A stretch of 64,000 nt of DNA from Candidatus Opimibacter iunctus (GCA_016716665.1 JADJVH010000007.1:186001-250000), one strand, 5' to 3'. Counted from the stretch's first letter, positions 55,083-63,883 are shown. Program-made: numbers and translations. The notes: a model not told the origin generated them from the sequence alone.

Positions 55083-56111
55083 ATGCAAAACCAAACTATT
55101 ATCGGGTCCAACCTGACCACGCCTGTCAATCCTGTCGAACGTGCTATCGGCGATGTGATCGCGATGCAGCTCGCAGGGATCGCCTATTGCTCGCTGACCA
55201 ACAATGTCGCGAGTACACTTAAGTATTATCTGCCGGACTGGCAGGTGGTGTGGAGCCCGACACAAGCCATCAACGGCAACTGGGCTTTTATAGCCTACAA
55301 TGGCGTTCAGTATGTGATAGCCATACGCGGTTCTATCCTCCAGTTTTCATGGGCGGCATTTGATAACTGGTTTGAGCAGGATTTCAATCTCCTCGAACAG
55401 ACCTCCTGGAACTATACTGATGACCCGGGAGCCAATCCGATGATTTCACGGGGTGCTTCAGATGGATTAAATGACCTGATCCAACTGACAGATGCCAACG
55501 GGGATACCATCTTAGGGTATCTTATGACTAATGCTGTACCGCACAATAAATTTATTGGCACCGTGGGCCATAGCCTGGGGGGTAACCTGGCAACAGTATA
55601 TTCGATGTATCTGAGGTACCAGATTCTGCAAGCCGGATTCCAACTCCCGACCATCTTCTCAGTACTCACTTTTGCTGCACCTACTTCATGGAATCTGGCT
55701 TTTGCCAACGAGTTTGATTCCTCGCTCACCAATACATGGAGGTATTATGGAATGCTCGATATCGTGCCGTTTTCCGCCTGTGATATTATCGGCCTTGGAA
55801 ACCTCTATCCACCTCCTGCTCCGGCAGCACAAAGCATATATACAACGTACAAAGGGACAAGAATTACCCTTGCTGAAGCCTTCGACCTCATCCAGGCCGT
55901 AATCACAGCCAGCGAAATTTATTATGATTCAGCTTATTTCCCGGTCAATAGCCAGAGAGGAGCTATACCACTCAATACGGCAGGACAAGAATATAAGATG
56001 ACCTACACCGATCCACTCGCAAGATGGTTTGAACAAGCTGGCCAGCAGCATGACCACAATCATTATCTGGATTGGCTGGGCGGTACCGGCGCTGAAGTAG
56101 TGTGCAGGTGA
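55083..56111 (+). CDS. Class 3 lipase-family protein
   Basis: The 342-residue alpha/beta hydrolase has the nucleophile elbow GHSLGG (Ser164) inside FIGTVGHSLGGNLATVYS. An upstream IRGS stretch (VIAIRGS, near 80) resembles the oxyanion region of class 3 lipases, and a candidate Asp (LDIVPFSAC) and C-terminal His (HDHNHYLDWL) complete a triad. No signal peptide is visible. It likely acts on acylglycerols or other esters. Followed by a bidirectional terminator. Confidence 0.85.
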   Translation: MQNQTIIGSNLTTPVNPVERAIGDVIAMQLAGIAYCSLTNNVASTLKYYLPDWQVVWSPTQAINGNWAFIAYNGVQYVIAIRGSILQFSWAAFDNWFEQDFNLLEQTSWNYTDDPGANPMISRGASDGLNDLIQLTDANGDTILGYLMTNAVPHNKFIGTVGHSLGGNLATVYSMYLRYQILQAGFQLPTIFSVLTFAAPTSWNLAFANEFDSSLTNTWRYYGMLDIVPFSACDIIGLGNLYPPPAPAAQSIYTTYKGTRITLAEAFDLIQAVITASEIYYDSAYFPVNSQRGAIPLNTAGQEYKMTYTDPLARWFEQAGQQHDHNHYLDWLGGTGAEVVCR

Positions 56112-56161
56112 GGTGAGAAATCAAATAAATAACTGATCGTAATTGATCGGAATCGTGTAAG

Positions 56162-56204
56162 ATGCGGAGAGGTAGTTTATTGCTTTCTCCGCATTTCTTT
56201 TCTT
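56162..56204. terminator. Bidirectional terminator between convergent genes
   Basis: ATGCGGAGA (56162-56170) pairs with TCTCCGCAT (56186-56194), followed by TTCTTTTCTT. It separates the lipase gene from the convergent gene at 56216. Confidence 0.75.
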
Positions 56205-56215
56205 AAGCTTACCAG

Positions 56216-57022
56216 CTATTGCTCCAGGTACTTAAAAAAATGCTTCACATTATACCTCGGGCTTAAGGTAAGAACGAGATGATAGTTGACGATATCTGTG
56301 TCACCCTCAAGTGAAAAGCGTTCATAACGGACAATCATGAAATCACTTTTCCGGATAAAGTATTTATATGCTCTGGATCTTGGGCCAGGCTCAGTTCTCG
56401 GGCCTCCCCTTTGTTCAACAGGTAGGTCAAGCAAGTGAAACATTGAGTCATGGGCAAAATTTGACCTTGCTGCAAATTCCTCTGTAATTTCTGTAGTAAT
56501 ATGGGTTTTGATGACATAGCAACTGGCTCCATTGATCGTTGTGTCTGCTAACTTTTGAGCGTTATCAAAATGCAGGATATATGATGAATCATTCGTCATC
56601 CCTAACCTGTATCCAGGATAGAAGAGGGAATTAATGATAAAGAAAATGTCTCCACCAGTGCCCATCAGGCGAGCCCCGGCTTCCGAAATACTGCATAAGA
56701 AACTTGGGTCCTGTGTGCCGATTCTTGTATAGCTACCCAGTGCTTCTTTTTCAGATTTTACATATTGTGCCCCGCTCAGCTTTCCTGAAATCTCGTCGTG
56801 GAGCCATTGGTTGACATTTTCATTTCTGTCGATGGCTATGTAAAAGGTGGGTGTATTTTGTCCGGGATAATTTCTGGCCGATTTGATATACGTCCCTTCG
56901 TCAACATAATTGGTCAATCCACGATATGCAGCTTGTGTTTTCCATAAGATTTCTTCTGCGGTCTGTCCCCTGGCAACGGATAGATGAAAAATGGCCAGCA
57001 TCACTAAATTGAGTGTTCTCAT
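56216..57022 (-). CDS. Exported LolA/DUF2092-like protein
   Basis: The 268-residue product has a signal peptide (about 1-20, ending ARGQ). The mature start TAEEILWKTQAAYRGLTNYVDEG is typical of the LolA-like / DUF2092 half-barrel that binds lipid or lipoprotein acyl chains. Later strands (SYILHFDNAQKLADTTINGA, YKYFIRKSDFMIVRYE) fit the same fold. The precise role is unknown. Confidence 0.72.
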   Translation of the reverse strand: MRTLNLVMLAIFHLSVARGQTAEEILWKTQAAYRGLTNYVDEGTYIKSARNYPGQNTPTFYIAIDRNENVNQWLHDEISGKLSGAQYVKSEKEALGSYTRIGTQDPSFLCSISEAGARLMGTGGDIFFIINSLFYPGYRLGMTNDSSYILHFDNAQKLADTTINGASCYVIKTHITTEITEEFAARSNFAHDSMFHLLDLPVEQRGGPRTEPGPRSRAYKYFIRKSDFMIVRYERFSLEGDTDIVNYHLVLTLSPRYNVKHFFKYLEQ

Positions 57023-57115
57023 TGGGGTAAAGGATTTTATGACTCTAATTTAAATCTTATTCTGCATCTAATCTAATAACAGGAAAATCTATTAATTTAC
57101 CTTTCACTTTTCATA

Positions 57116-57132
57116 CTTCGACTCCGCTCAGC
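57116..57132 (+). repeat. CTTCGACTCCGCTCAGC interspersed repeat fragment
   Basis: A 17-nt motif that recurs inverted with one mismatch at 63836-63852 (GCTGAGCGTAGCCGAAG). Both lie in pyrimidine-rich TTTTCATTTTTC leaders just before a start codon. Confidence 0.5.
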
Positions 57133-57174
57133 AAACCGCTTTTCATTTTTCATTTTTCTTTTTTCACTTAAAAA

Positions 57175-57801
57175 ATGACTCCCATCCAATTCCACTACTC
57201 GTATTTTATCGATATCGACAAGTTCAACGCTGAGCTTTCTCCATTGCATTGGTCAGCCAGGTTAGTTGACTCCGTTAATACTGAGGATGGTGAATACTTA
57301 GTCGTCGAGCGTCTCCTTGCAGCACAGGATGATAATCACAACCCGGATGCAATCCGTATCGATTTCGGCACCTTCCTGATGGTCTCCGGGCAGAGACTGT
57401 ATGTCTGGAATCGATATGCTGATGGCCTGGAGATCAGGCAATATCAATTGGATCAAGCGGATATACAGGGTACTATGATTACTGATTTTGTCGAGATCGG
57501 CCCCTTAGTCCCGGGTATTCAGCCTCATTCAAACAAGATGACCTATGAGCATTTTGTAACTTTTATCCGAAAGCCTGACCTGGTCACCAGGGAAGACTAT
57601 TATGAGAAATACGTCATCATTTACCTTCATGGCCAATCCGTCACCATGATTCCCTTTGACAGTTTCAATGAGACAGGTGGCGATCCACTCTACATGTGGC
57701 CCGCACTTGCTACATTGGATCCGTACACCGGGATGTTGCATGGCTATGGTATGCGTATGGGTAGTTTTTCCGAACAATTGGACGTAAGCCAATTGGTTTG
57801 A
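57175..57801 (+). CDS. Hypothetical cytoplasmic protein
   Basis: The 208-residue protein has no signal peptide or membrane segment and no motif I recognise. It is acidic with even composition (FHYSYFIDIDKFNAELSPLH, VEIGPLVPGIQPHS). It is a monocistronic gene between a pyrimidine-rich leader and an octamer word array. Confidence 0.7.
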   Translation: MTPIQFHYSYFIDIDKFNAELSPLHWSARLVDSVNTEDGEYLVVERLLAAQDDNHNPDAIRIDFGTFLMVSGQRLYVWNRYADGLEIRQYQLDQADIQGTMITDFVEIGPLVPGIQPHSNKMTYEHFVTFIRKPDLVTREDYYEKYVIIYLHGQSVTMIPFDSFNETGGDPLYMWPALATLDPYTGMLHGYGMRMGSFSEQLDVSQLV

Positions 57802-57840
57802 AAAATTTGAATTCTTTCACCGCCACTCCCACTCCCACTC

Positions 57841-57944
57841 ACACACCTCTCACGTTCTCACGTTCTCACGTTCTCACGTTCTCACTGTCTCACGTTCTCA
57901 CTGTCTCACGTTCTCACTGTCTCACGTTCTCACTGTCTTACAAC
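57841..57944 (+). repeat. Octamer word array alternating TCACGTTC and TCACTGTC
   Basis: Four TCACGTTC units, then strict alternation of TCACTGTC and TCACGTTC, about eleven units in all. Same two words as in the arrays at 45.8 and 46.8 kb. Confidence 0.85.
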
Positions 57945-57979
57945 ATACTCAGTCACTTATTTAGACATATTCAATTAAG

Positions 57980-57993
57980 GTGATCAATATCAC
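57980..57993 (+). promoter_or_regulatory. Crp/Fnr-like dyad upstream of the alcohol dehydrogenase
   Basis: GTGAT-CAAT-ATCAC is a perfect 5-bp dyad of the TGA-N6-TCA form, 86 nt before the start codon. The spacing suits promoter control by a Crp/Fnr-type regulator; none is encoded in the window. Tentative. Confidence 0.4.
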
Positions 57994-58078
57994 TATCTGT
58001 GAATTATGTAAGAGTCCATCCTTACCGCGGCCGTAATTTTAGCATGTGATAATTTATTCACCTTAAACCTGGAAGAAA

Positions 58079-59194
58079 ATGACAACGACAATAGCTCCGG
58101 TTAAAATAGCCGAAAAGAATACGCCTGTGGCCGGAAACGGTGCTAAAGGCAAGACAATGAAAGCTTTAGTCTATCATGGTCCTGGCAAGAAGGCATGGGA
58201 GGATAAGCCTATGCCGCTCATCAAGGAGCCAACGGATGCAATAGTGAAAATACTAAAGACTACCATATGCGGTACGGATCTGCATATTATGAAAGGAGAC
58301 GTACCAACGGTAACCGATGGCAGGATCATAGGCCATGAAGGAGTTGGTATCATTGATGAAGTGGGCAGTGCAGTGAGTACCTTCAAGAAAGGTGATCACG
58401 TCTTGATCTCCTGTATTACCTCCTGCGGCAAATGCGAATATTGCAGGAAGGCTATGTATTCACATTGTGAAAAGGGAGGATGGATATTGGGCAATCTCAT
58501 TGATGGCACACAGGCCGAATATGTGCGGATACCTTATGCTGACAACAGCATGTATCCGATACCTGCCGGTTCAGATGAAGAAGCACTCGTCATGCTGAGT
58601 GATATATTACCTACAGGATTTGAATGTGGAGTACTCAACGGAGAGGTCAAGCCAGGGGATACAGTTGCGATTGTTGGATCCGGCCCGATAGGCCTTGCTG
58701 CATTGCTGACTGCACAGTTTTATTCTCCTGCTGAGATCATCATGATTGATCTCGATGACAATCGCCTCGCCGTATCCAAAACATTTGGGGCTACACAGGT
58801 CATCAATAGCAAGGATGGTAAGGCTGTAGAAGCCATCATGAAGATGACACACAATAAAGGTGTGGATGTTGCCATAGAAGCGGTAGGTATTCCTGCGACT
58901 TTTGAGTTGTGTCAACTCATTGTTGGCGCAGGAGGACATATAGCTAATATAGGAGTTCATGGAAAGAGCGTATCGCTGCACCTCGAAACCCTGTGGGCAC
59001 ATAACATCACCATCAGGACACGCCTTGTGGATACGGTGACTACACCAATGCTGTTTAAGACTGTACAATCCAAAAAACTGGATCCACAGAAACTGATCAC
59101 ACATAGGTTCAGACTGGACCAGATCATGGAAGCCTATGATACCTTTGGAAATGCTGAAAAGGAAAAGGCACTGAAAGTGATCCTGACCATCTAG
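58079..59194 (+). CDS. Zinc-dependent alcohol dehydrogenase
   Basis: A 371-residue medium-chain dehydrogenase. Catalytic zinc ligands are Cys64 (TICGTDLH) and His86-Glu87 (GHEGVG); structural zinc cysteines are C116, C119, C122 and C130. The NAD(P)-binding motif is VGSGPIGLAAL. The first ~25 residues are a low-complexity extension before MKALVYHGPG, and the second ATG at residue 27 is an alternative start. It interconverts alcohols and aldehydes or ketones. It has its own terminator. Confidence 0.92.
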   Translation: MTTTIAPVKIAEKNTPVAGNGAKGKTMKALVYHGPGKKAWEDKPMPLIKEPTDAIVKILKTTICGTDLHIMKGDVPTVTDGRIIGHEGVGIIDEVGSAVSTFKKGDHVLISCITSCGKCEYCRKAMYSHCEKGGWILGNLIDGTQAEYVRIPYADNSMYPIPAGSDEEALVMLSDILPTGFECGVLNGEVKPGDTVAIVGSGPIGLAALLTAQFYSPAEIIMIDLDDNRLAVSKTFGATQVINSKDGKAVEAIMKMTHNKGVDVAIEAVGIPATFELCQLIVGAGGHIANIGVHGKSVSLHLETLWAHNITIRTRLVDTVTTPMLFKTVQSKKLDPQKLITHRFRLDQIMEAYDTFGNAEKEKALKVILTI

Positions 59195-59242
59195 CAGCAT
59201 TTTCGTTCCGCTAGAGGACATTCGACCAGTATTTTGATTATA

Positions 59243-59279
59243 GAAGATGATGGCATTTTTGGCCATCATCTTCATTTTA
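59243..59279 (+). terminator. Intrinsic terminator of the alcohol dehydrogenase
   Basis: GAAGATGATGGC (59243-59254) pairs with GCCATCATCTTC (59262-59273), followed by ATTTTAA. It lies 48 nt past the stop codon. Confidence 0.85.
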
Positions 59280-59352
59280 AAGTAATCTGATATTTATCAG
59301 GTTCGGGGTCGTAACAATTGATACTTTTGAGTTAATCATTGATCCACCACAT

Positions 59353-59991
59353 ATGTGTTTTTCAGCGGCTGCCAGTTTCGGCGCAAGTATTGCTCTTACG
59401 GGAATAGGGATTGCTTCTCTGAAGCAGGTTAAAGAGCCTGCTCAATACCCTTTTGCAAGTATTCCTTTGATCTTTGGCCTGCAGCAATGCATGGAAGGGG
59501 TAGTCTGGATCTCTTCAACCCATCCGGGATGGACTGATTGGCTTTATCCGGCCTCTTATGGGTTTCTGGCGGTGGCTCAAATGATATGGCCATTATTGTT
59601 CCCGATAGCTTTTGGACTCATGGAAAAGGATCCGGGCCGGAGAAAGTTTATCAGGCTATTGCAGGTCCCGGGCATCATTATCGCTGCGTATTTTCTCTAT
59701 TGTCTTATTTCTTTCCCTATGGAGACCAGGATCACCGGACATCATGTATTCTATGATATTGATTTCCCCCGCAGATTGATTCCATATGCTGCCGGATTTT
59801 ATCTCGCAGCCACCATCGGCCCGCCGGTAATATCCACAGATGTGAGAATGAAGTTTATGGGGGTGATCCTACTGTCCGGCTATCTTGTGGCGAGGATTTT
59901 CTTCCAGCCCAGCCTGATCTCCGTCTGGTGCTTCTTCGGGATCGCTATGTCCATCATTGTCTACATGGTCCTACGTAGCCAAAAGTCCTGA
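59353..59991 (+). CDS. DUF6629-like membrane protein
   Basis: The 212-residue protein starts MCFSAAASFGASIALTGIGI, the conserved N-terminus of the DUF6629 group. It has about six to seven hydrophobic helices, with FGLQQCMEGVVWIS in the second. Uncharacterised integral membrane protein; no operon partner. Confidence 0.82.
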   Translation: MCFSAAASFGASIALTGIGIASLKQVKEPAQYPFASIPLIFGLQQCMEGVVWISSTHPGWTDWLYPASYGFLAVAQMIWPLLFPIAFGLMEKDPGRRKFIRLLQVPGIIIAAYFLYCLISFPMETRITGHHVFYDIDFPRRLIPYAAGFYLAATIGPPVISTDVRMKFMGVILLSGYLVARIFFQPSLISVWCFFGIAMSIIVYMVLRSQKS

Positions 59992-60163
59992 ATCATTAAC
60001 GCACACTCGTCACACCCTTTCCTTGATAGCTTATGCCACACCCACACTCACTCTCTCTGAGAGCTGAGAGCTGATAGCTGACGGCTCAAGGTTATCAGGT
60101 CCCACAGAAGTTTTACCCCTTCGACTACCTTTCACACTACCTTGTCCGCCCGCTCAGGGCAGC

Positions 60164-60236
60164 GCCTACAGGGCATGATAGATTTCTCCTTCCTCAATGC
60201 TACCGACCTTTAGCCCCTATGGGGCTTTGATGATAC
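60164..60236 (+). repeat. Interspersed palindromic repeat (CCTACAGGGCATGAT / TAGCCCCTATGGGGCT)
   Basis: CCTACAGGGCATGAT is followed ~45 nt later by ACCTTTAGCCCCTATGGGGC, where AGCCCC-TAT-GGGGCT is a hairpin. I recall very similar elements in other Bacteroidota genomes; only one copy is in this window. Confidence 0.5.
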
Positions 60237-60330
60237 CCATGACATTGTTTGACCTCTGCCTTTTGCATTGCCATAAGCGTAAGTCAAATAAATCTAGTAT
60301 GGTAGCTGATGCCTTAGAGTACACTCAAGC

Positions 60331-60396
60331 ACACTCTCTGATAGCTGATAGCTGATAGCTGATAGCTGATGGCTGTCAGCTGATAGCTTCCAGCTC
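60331..60396 (+). repeat. Heptamer array GCTGATA
   Basis: About eight GCTGATA-like units (variants GCTGATG, GCTTCCA), ending at the stop codon region of the minus-strand PrsW-like gene. A shorter array of the same word lies near 60052-60090. Confidence 0.75.
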
Positions 60397-61077
60397 TTAC
60401 GTCTTAATCACCGAATCCTTTCTCCGCTTAAAGGCCATCTGCGTCAGCACGACTACGATCACCAGCGAGATACCTGCCTGCATCCACAATCCCTTTACAT
60501 TCATCATCTGCATAAAGTAGTCGTAGTATCCATGTGCAAAGGCAGCCAGGAGCAAAGCCAGCAGGCTATAAAGGAACATTTTAGACTTAGTCAGTTTAGC
60601 CTCACCCAGGAAATAACCCATGATCACAGCAAATACTGCATTGGCAGGCGCAGCTGTCGTGATTCTCAGTATGGTCGTATCCAAATCGCCATTGATCACA
60701 TACAAGATATTTTCAGCAGCGGCATATCCCATCCCCATCATGATTGAATACACGATTCCATCAAATGGTTGATTAAAGCTCTTGTAATAGAAAGTGATCC
60801 CACGTAAGAAGAGAAATTTAAATCCTTCACCAAGCAATCCGACAAAGACGAATGCTGAAATCAATTGTTGCATCGCACCGGAGTCGTCTGTATATATAAA
60901 ATTATGGAGTAGGAATCCAATCCCCCTGGAGATAAAGAAGGCTGTCGCGCCATAAAGCAGGGTCAGGACAAGGAGCCCTGAAGGCTCTGGTTCGCGAATA
61001 TCGCGGATATAGATATACGAAGCAATGGCCAGGGCGGGTACGATCGCCAGAAGTATTAATAAGGGGGTGCTCATCAA
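60397..61077 (-). CDS. PrsW-like intramembrane protease homologue with altered motifs
   Basis: The 226-residue protein has about seven hydrophobic helices and the PrsW family layout (REPEPSGLL, FDGIVYSIMMGMGYAAAENILY, HGYYDYF). PrsW cleaves anti-sigma factors using glutamates and histidines. Here the EExxK motif reads GEGFK and the HxxxxxxxG His position reads Asn (PANAVFAVIMG), while the AAEN glutamate and HxxxD are kept. It may be a divergent or inactive member. Comparison is from memory of the family. Confidence 0.78.
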   Translation of the reverse strand: MMSTPLLILLAIVPALAIASYIYIRDIREPEPSGLLVLTLLYGATAFFISRGIGFLLHNFIYTDDSGAMQQLISAFVFVGLLGEGFKFLFLRGITFYYKSFNQPFDGIVYSIMMGMGYAAAENILYVINGDLDTTILRITTAAPANAVFAVIMGYFLGEAKLTKSKMFLYSLLALLLAAFAHGYYDYFMQMMNVKGLWMQAGISLVIVVVLTQMAFKRRKDSVIKT

Positions 61078-61371
61078 AAGTAGCGTTTAAAGTTTTGAAC
61101 AGTTGATCACTTGACCATTACATGATTCATGGAGGAGGCTAAATCTATCATTGGCCGCAGGTCTTTGAACCTCTCGTAAAGGTGTAAAATAATCTGCATG
61201 ATACCAAAACGCTTATGGATGGATACCAACAAGGCCTGTCATATTTCTATTAAAATGATGGATATCAAGGTATTTGATGACATCAATCACCCGGTACGCA
61301 ACGATCGTCAGCCTTCCCTTGTGGAATTTCAGGTTAATTTTGCCGGTCTAGTGAACTAATCTCTATTGGTC

Positions 61372-62985
61372 ATGTCTTCACAAAAAAGAAATATCGAGCT
61401 CTTGCACAATCAGGCCTTAAATAAATCGACAGCATTTACCCGCGAAGAGCGGGATAGTCTGGGACTCAGGGGATTATTGCCCTATGCCGTCTCCAACCAG
61501 GATATCCAGATCCAGCGGATCATGGAGAACATGAGCAGGAAGGAATCAGATATCGAAAAGTATATCCTGCTTTCAGGCCTTCAGGACCGTAACGAACGCC
61601 TCTTTTTCAGGTTAGTGGTAGAGCATATCGAACAGATCATGCCCATCATCTATACACCCACTGTAGGACAGGCTTGCAAGGAGTTCTCTCACATCTTTCG
61701 CCATACCCAGGGATTCTATGTGACTCCTGAGGATAAAGGCATGATTGCGGATATTCTTGAAAACTGGCCACGTAAGGACGTCCGCGTCATCGTGGTGACC
61801 GATGGTCAGCGTATCCTTGGCCTGGGTGATCTGGGTGCCAACGGTATGGGGATTCCGATTGGCAAGCTGGCTTTGTATTGTGCATGCGCCGGAATTCACC
61901 CTGACCAATGCCTGCCTGTCATGCTTGATGTGGGGACCAACAATGAGGAATTACTCAGAGATCCCTTGTACATAGGCTACCCGCATCACCGGCTTGGTGA
62001 AAAGGAGTATTCGGAGCTCGTCGATGAGTTTGTCATGGCGGTGCAACAAAAGTTTCCGAATGCCCTGATCCAGTTTGAAGATTTTATTACCCACAATGCG
62101 TATGGACTCCTGCATGAGTATCAGGACAAAGTATTGTGTTTCAATGATGATATTCAAGGGACCGCTTCTGTAGTATTAGCAGGGCTTTATGCATCTACAC
62201 GGATCACCGGCAGGCCATATAAGGACATGAAGATTATGTTCCTGGGGGCAGGCTCTGCAGGCACTGGGATTGCTGAATTGCTGGTCAGGGCTTTTGAAGC
62301 CGAAGGCCTCAGCACGAAAGAAGCCTATGAACGCCTTTGGTTTGTGGATGGGACAGGACTGGTAGTGAAAAGCCGCAAGGATCTAGCCGAACATAAAGTA
62401 GCATATGCCCATGATGTGCCATTCCTCGATTTCCATGATGCGATCGAGATGATACAACCACACGTCCTTATCGGCGCTACAGCCAAGGGAGGTTCGTTTA
62501 CAAAAGAGTCGATCGAACTCATGAGTGCCTTCAACGAGCGCCCGGTCATCTTTGCCCTGTCCAATCCGACCGATAAGGCTGAATGCACAGCAGAGCAGGC
62601 CTATCAATGGAGCAAAGGAAAAGCAGTCTATGCCAGCGGAAGCCCTTTCAAGGCCGTCGCACTTAATGGAAAGGTATTCAAGCCAGGCCAGGGAAACAAT
62701 GCATATATTTTTCCGGGTGTAGGCCTTGGTGCAATTATCTCTAAAGCGAAGTTTATCAAGGATGATATCTTCCTCACAGCAGCGAGGACCCTAGCACATA
62801 TTGTCAGCCAGGAGGATATCGACCGCGGCTCACTTTATCCGCCGCTGAGGGATATCCGCAAAATCTCCTGGGAGATAGCCACTGCAGTTGCACAGCGCGT
62901 GTTTGATGAAGGAATAGCACGGGCAGAGCGTCCCGCTGACTTGAAGCAGGCGATACAGGAGTATATGTATGATCCGAGGTACTGA
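61372..62985 (+). CDS. maeA: NAD-dependent malic enzyme
   Basis: The 537-residue cytoplasmic enzyme decarboxylates malate to pyruvate. Seen: the signature MPIIYTPTVGQACKEFSHIF with the catalytic Tyr, DGQRILGLGDLGANGMGIPIGK, metal ligands in FNDDIQGTASV, and the NAD loop FLGAGSAGTGIAELL. Length fits the large NAD-linked type. ATG 61372 (MSSQKRNIELLHN) is preferred over TTG 61366. The 295 bp upstream have no gene; monocistronic. Confidence 0.94.
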   Translation: MSSQKRNIELLHNQALNKSTAFTREERDSLGLRGLLPYAVSNQDIQIQRIMENMSRKESDIEKYILLSGLQDRNERLFFRLVVEHIEQIMPIIYTPTVGQACKEFSHIFRHTQGFYVTPEDKGMIADILENWPRKDVRVIVVTDGQRILGLGDLGANGMGIPIGKLALYCACAGIHPDQCLPVMLDVGTNNEELLRDPLYIGYPHHRLGEKEYSELVDEFVMAVQQKFPNALIQFEDFITHNAYGLLHEYQDKVLCFNDDIQGTASVVLAGLYASTRITGRPYKDMKIMFLGAGSAGTGIAELLVRAFEAEGLSTKEAYERLWFVDGTGLVVKSRKDLAEHKVAYAHDVPFLDFHDAIEMIQPHVLIGATAKGGSFTKESIELMSAFNERPVIFALSNPTDKAECTAEQAYQWSKGKAVYASGSPFKAVALNGKVFKPGQGNNAYIFPGVGLGAIISKAKFIKDDIFLTAARTLAHIVSQEDIDRGSLYPPLRDIRKISWEIATAVAQRVFDEGIARAERPADLKQAIQEYMYDPRY

Positions 62986-62995
62986 ACATTTTTTA

Positions 62996-63056
62996 CCCCC
63001 AACCCCCTAAAGGGGGCTTACATAAAATTGAAGTCCCCTTTAGGGGATTTAGGGGC
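62996..63056 (+). repeat. Imperfect inverted repeat (CCCCCTAAAGGGGGCTT / AAGTCCCCTTTAGGGG)
   Basis: Two G/C-rich arms, about 24 nt each and partly self-complementary, flank a 12-nt AT-rich loop. This is a form of dispersed repeat I recall from Bacteroidota. It may also end the malic enzyme transcript. Confidence 0.6.
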
Positions 63057-63104
63057 AAAATGAAGACTCACAACTCACCATTCACAATTCACAATATTGA
63101 TCCC

Positions 63105-63740
63105 ATGAAATCACTACTCTTCGTTTTATTTCTTCTGATTGGCCAGGTCTCTATGGCACAGTCGCTGCCTGTAAATGCAAAGGATCTAAAGACCCTCTAT
63201 GGATATATGGCCGGCGAATTCAGTAGTGAAGCGCAGGCCACCAGGGATTCCACATTCTATCATGTCAACCTCAGGATGGTACCGATATGGCCAAAGAGCA
63301 AAGACGGGTATTGGCTCTACGTGGAGCAATCCGTAGCTACTGCACCGGACAAGCCTTATCGCCAGAGAGTATACCACCTCACTTTGGAAGATGACACCAC
63401 GATCGTCAGCCAGGTCTATGAAATCAAGAATCCCACCCAATATGTCGGTGCATGGAAGAATCAGGAATTGCTTGATAACCTATCACAGGACTCGCTGATC
63501 ACCCGTCAGGGATGTGGTATCTATCTGCATAAGGTGGATAAGGAAATATACAGCGGCTCCACACCAGGAAAGCAATGCCTGAGTTCACTGCGCGGCGCAA
63601 AATATGCCACATCACAAGTGGTGATCCATCCTGACAACATCGTGAGTTGGGACCGCGGCTGGGATATCTATGACAAGCAGGTCTGGGGCGCAGTCATGAG
63701 CGGATATATGTTTATCAAGACAGCTAAGTTTAAGACCTGA
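63105..63740 (+). CDS. Exported CpcT/CpeT-family protein
   Basis: The 211-residue product has a signal peptide (about 1-19, ending SMAQ) from ATG 63105 (MKSLLFVLFLLIG). The frame upstream translates repeat-like sequence. The body matches the CpcT/CpeT lyase family: LYGYMAGEFSSEAQA, YWLYVEQSVA, PYRQRVYHL, CGIYL, SQVVIHPDNIVSWDRGWD. In cyanobacteria these attach bilins to phycobiliproteins. In a bacterium without phycobilisomes it more likely binds another lipophilic or tetrapyrrole ligand in the periplasm. Confidence 0.85.
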   Translation: MKSLLFVLFLLIGQVSMAQSLPVNAKDLKTLYGYMAGEFSSEAQATRDSTFYHVNLRMVPIWPKSKDGYWLYVEQSVATAPDKPYRQRVYHLTLEDDTTIVSQVYEIKNPTQYVGAWKNQELLDNLSQDSLITRQGCGIYLHKVDKEIYSGSTPGKQCLSSLRGAKYATSQVVIHPDNIVSWDRGWDIYDKQVWGAVMSGYMFIKTAKFKT

Positions 63741-63835
63741 CAAGTGGCGGTTTTATTCCATACCGGACTCGATTTTCTTTTGTTATTTTCATGCCCACAC
63801 TCACGTCTCACGTCTCATACTTTTTTAACCCGGTT

Positions 63836-63852
63836 GCTGAGCGTAGCCGAAG
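63836..63852 (-). repeat. Inverted copy of the CTTCGACTnCGCTCAGC repeat fragment
   Basis: GCTGAGCGTAGCCGAAG, the reverse complement (one or two mismatches) of the motif at 57116-57132. Again in a TTTTCACTTTTCG leader before a start codon. Confidence 0.5.
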
Positions 63853-63883
63853 CATCATTTTTCACTTTTCGTTTTTCATTTAG

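Larger units (their letters stand above)
59992..60396. other. Intergenic region made of repeats
   Basis: This 405-bp gap holds no credible gene. It contains CACACCCACACTC words, two GCTGATA heptamer arrays (about 60052-60090 and 60331-60396), a degraded CTTCGACTAC..GCTCAGG motif and a palindromic interspersed repeat (60164-60236). Confidence 0.65.

Noticed and set aside
57841..57944. Octamer array as a CRISPR
   Set aside because: The repeat is 8 bp and contiguous; there are no spacers and no cas genes.
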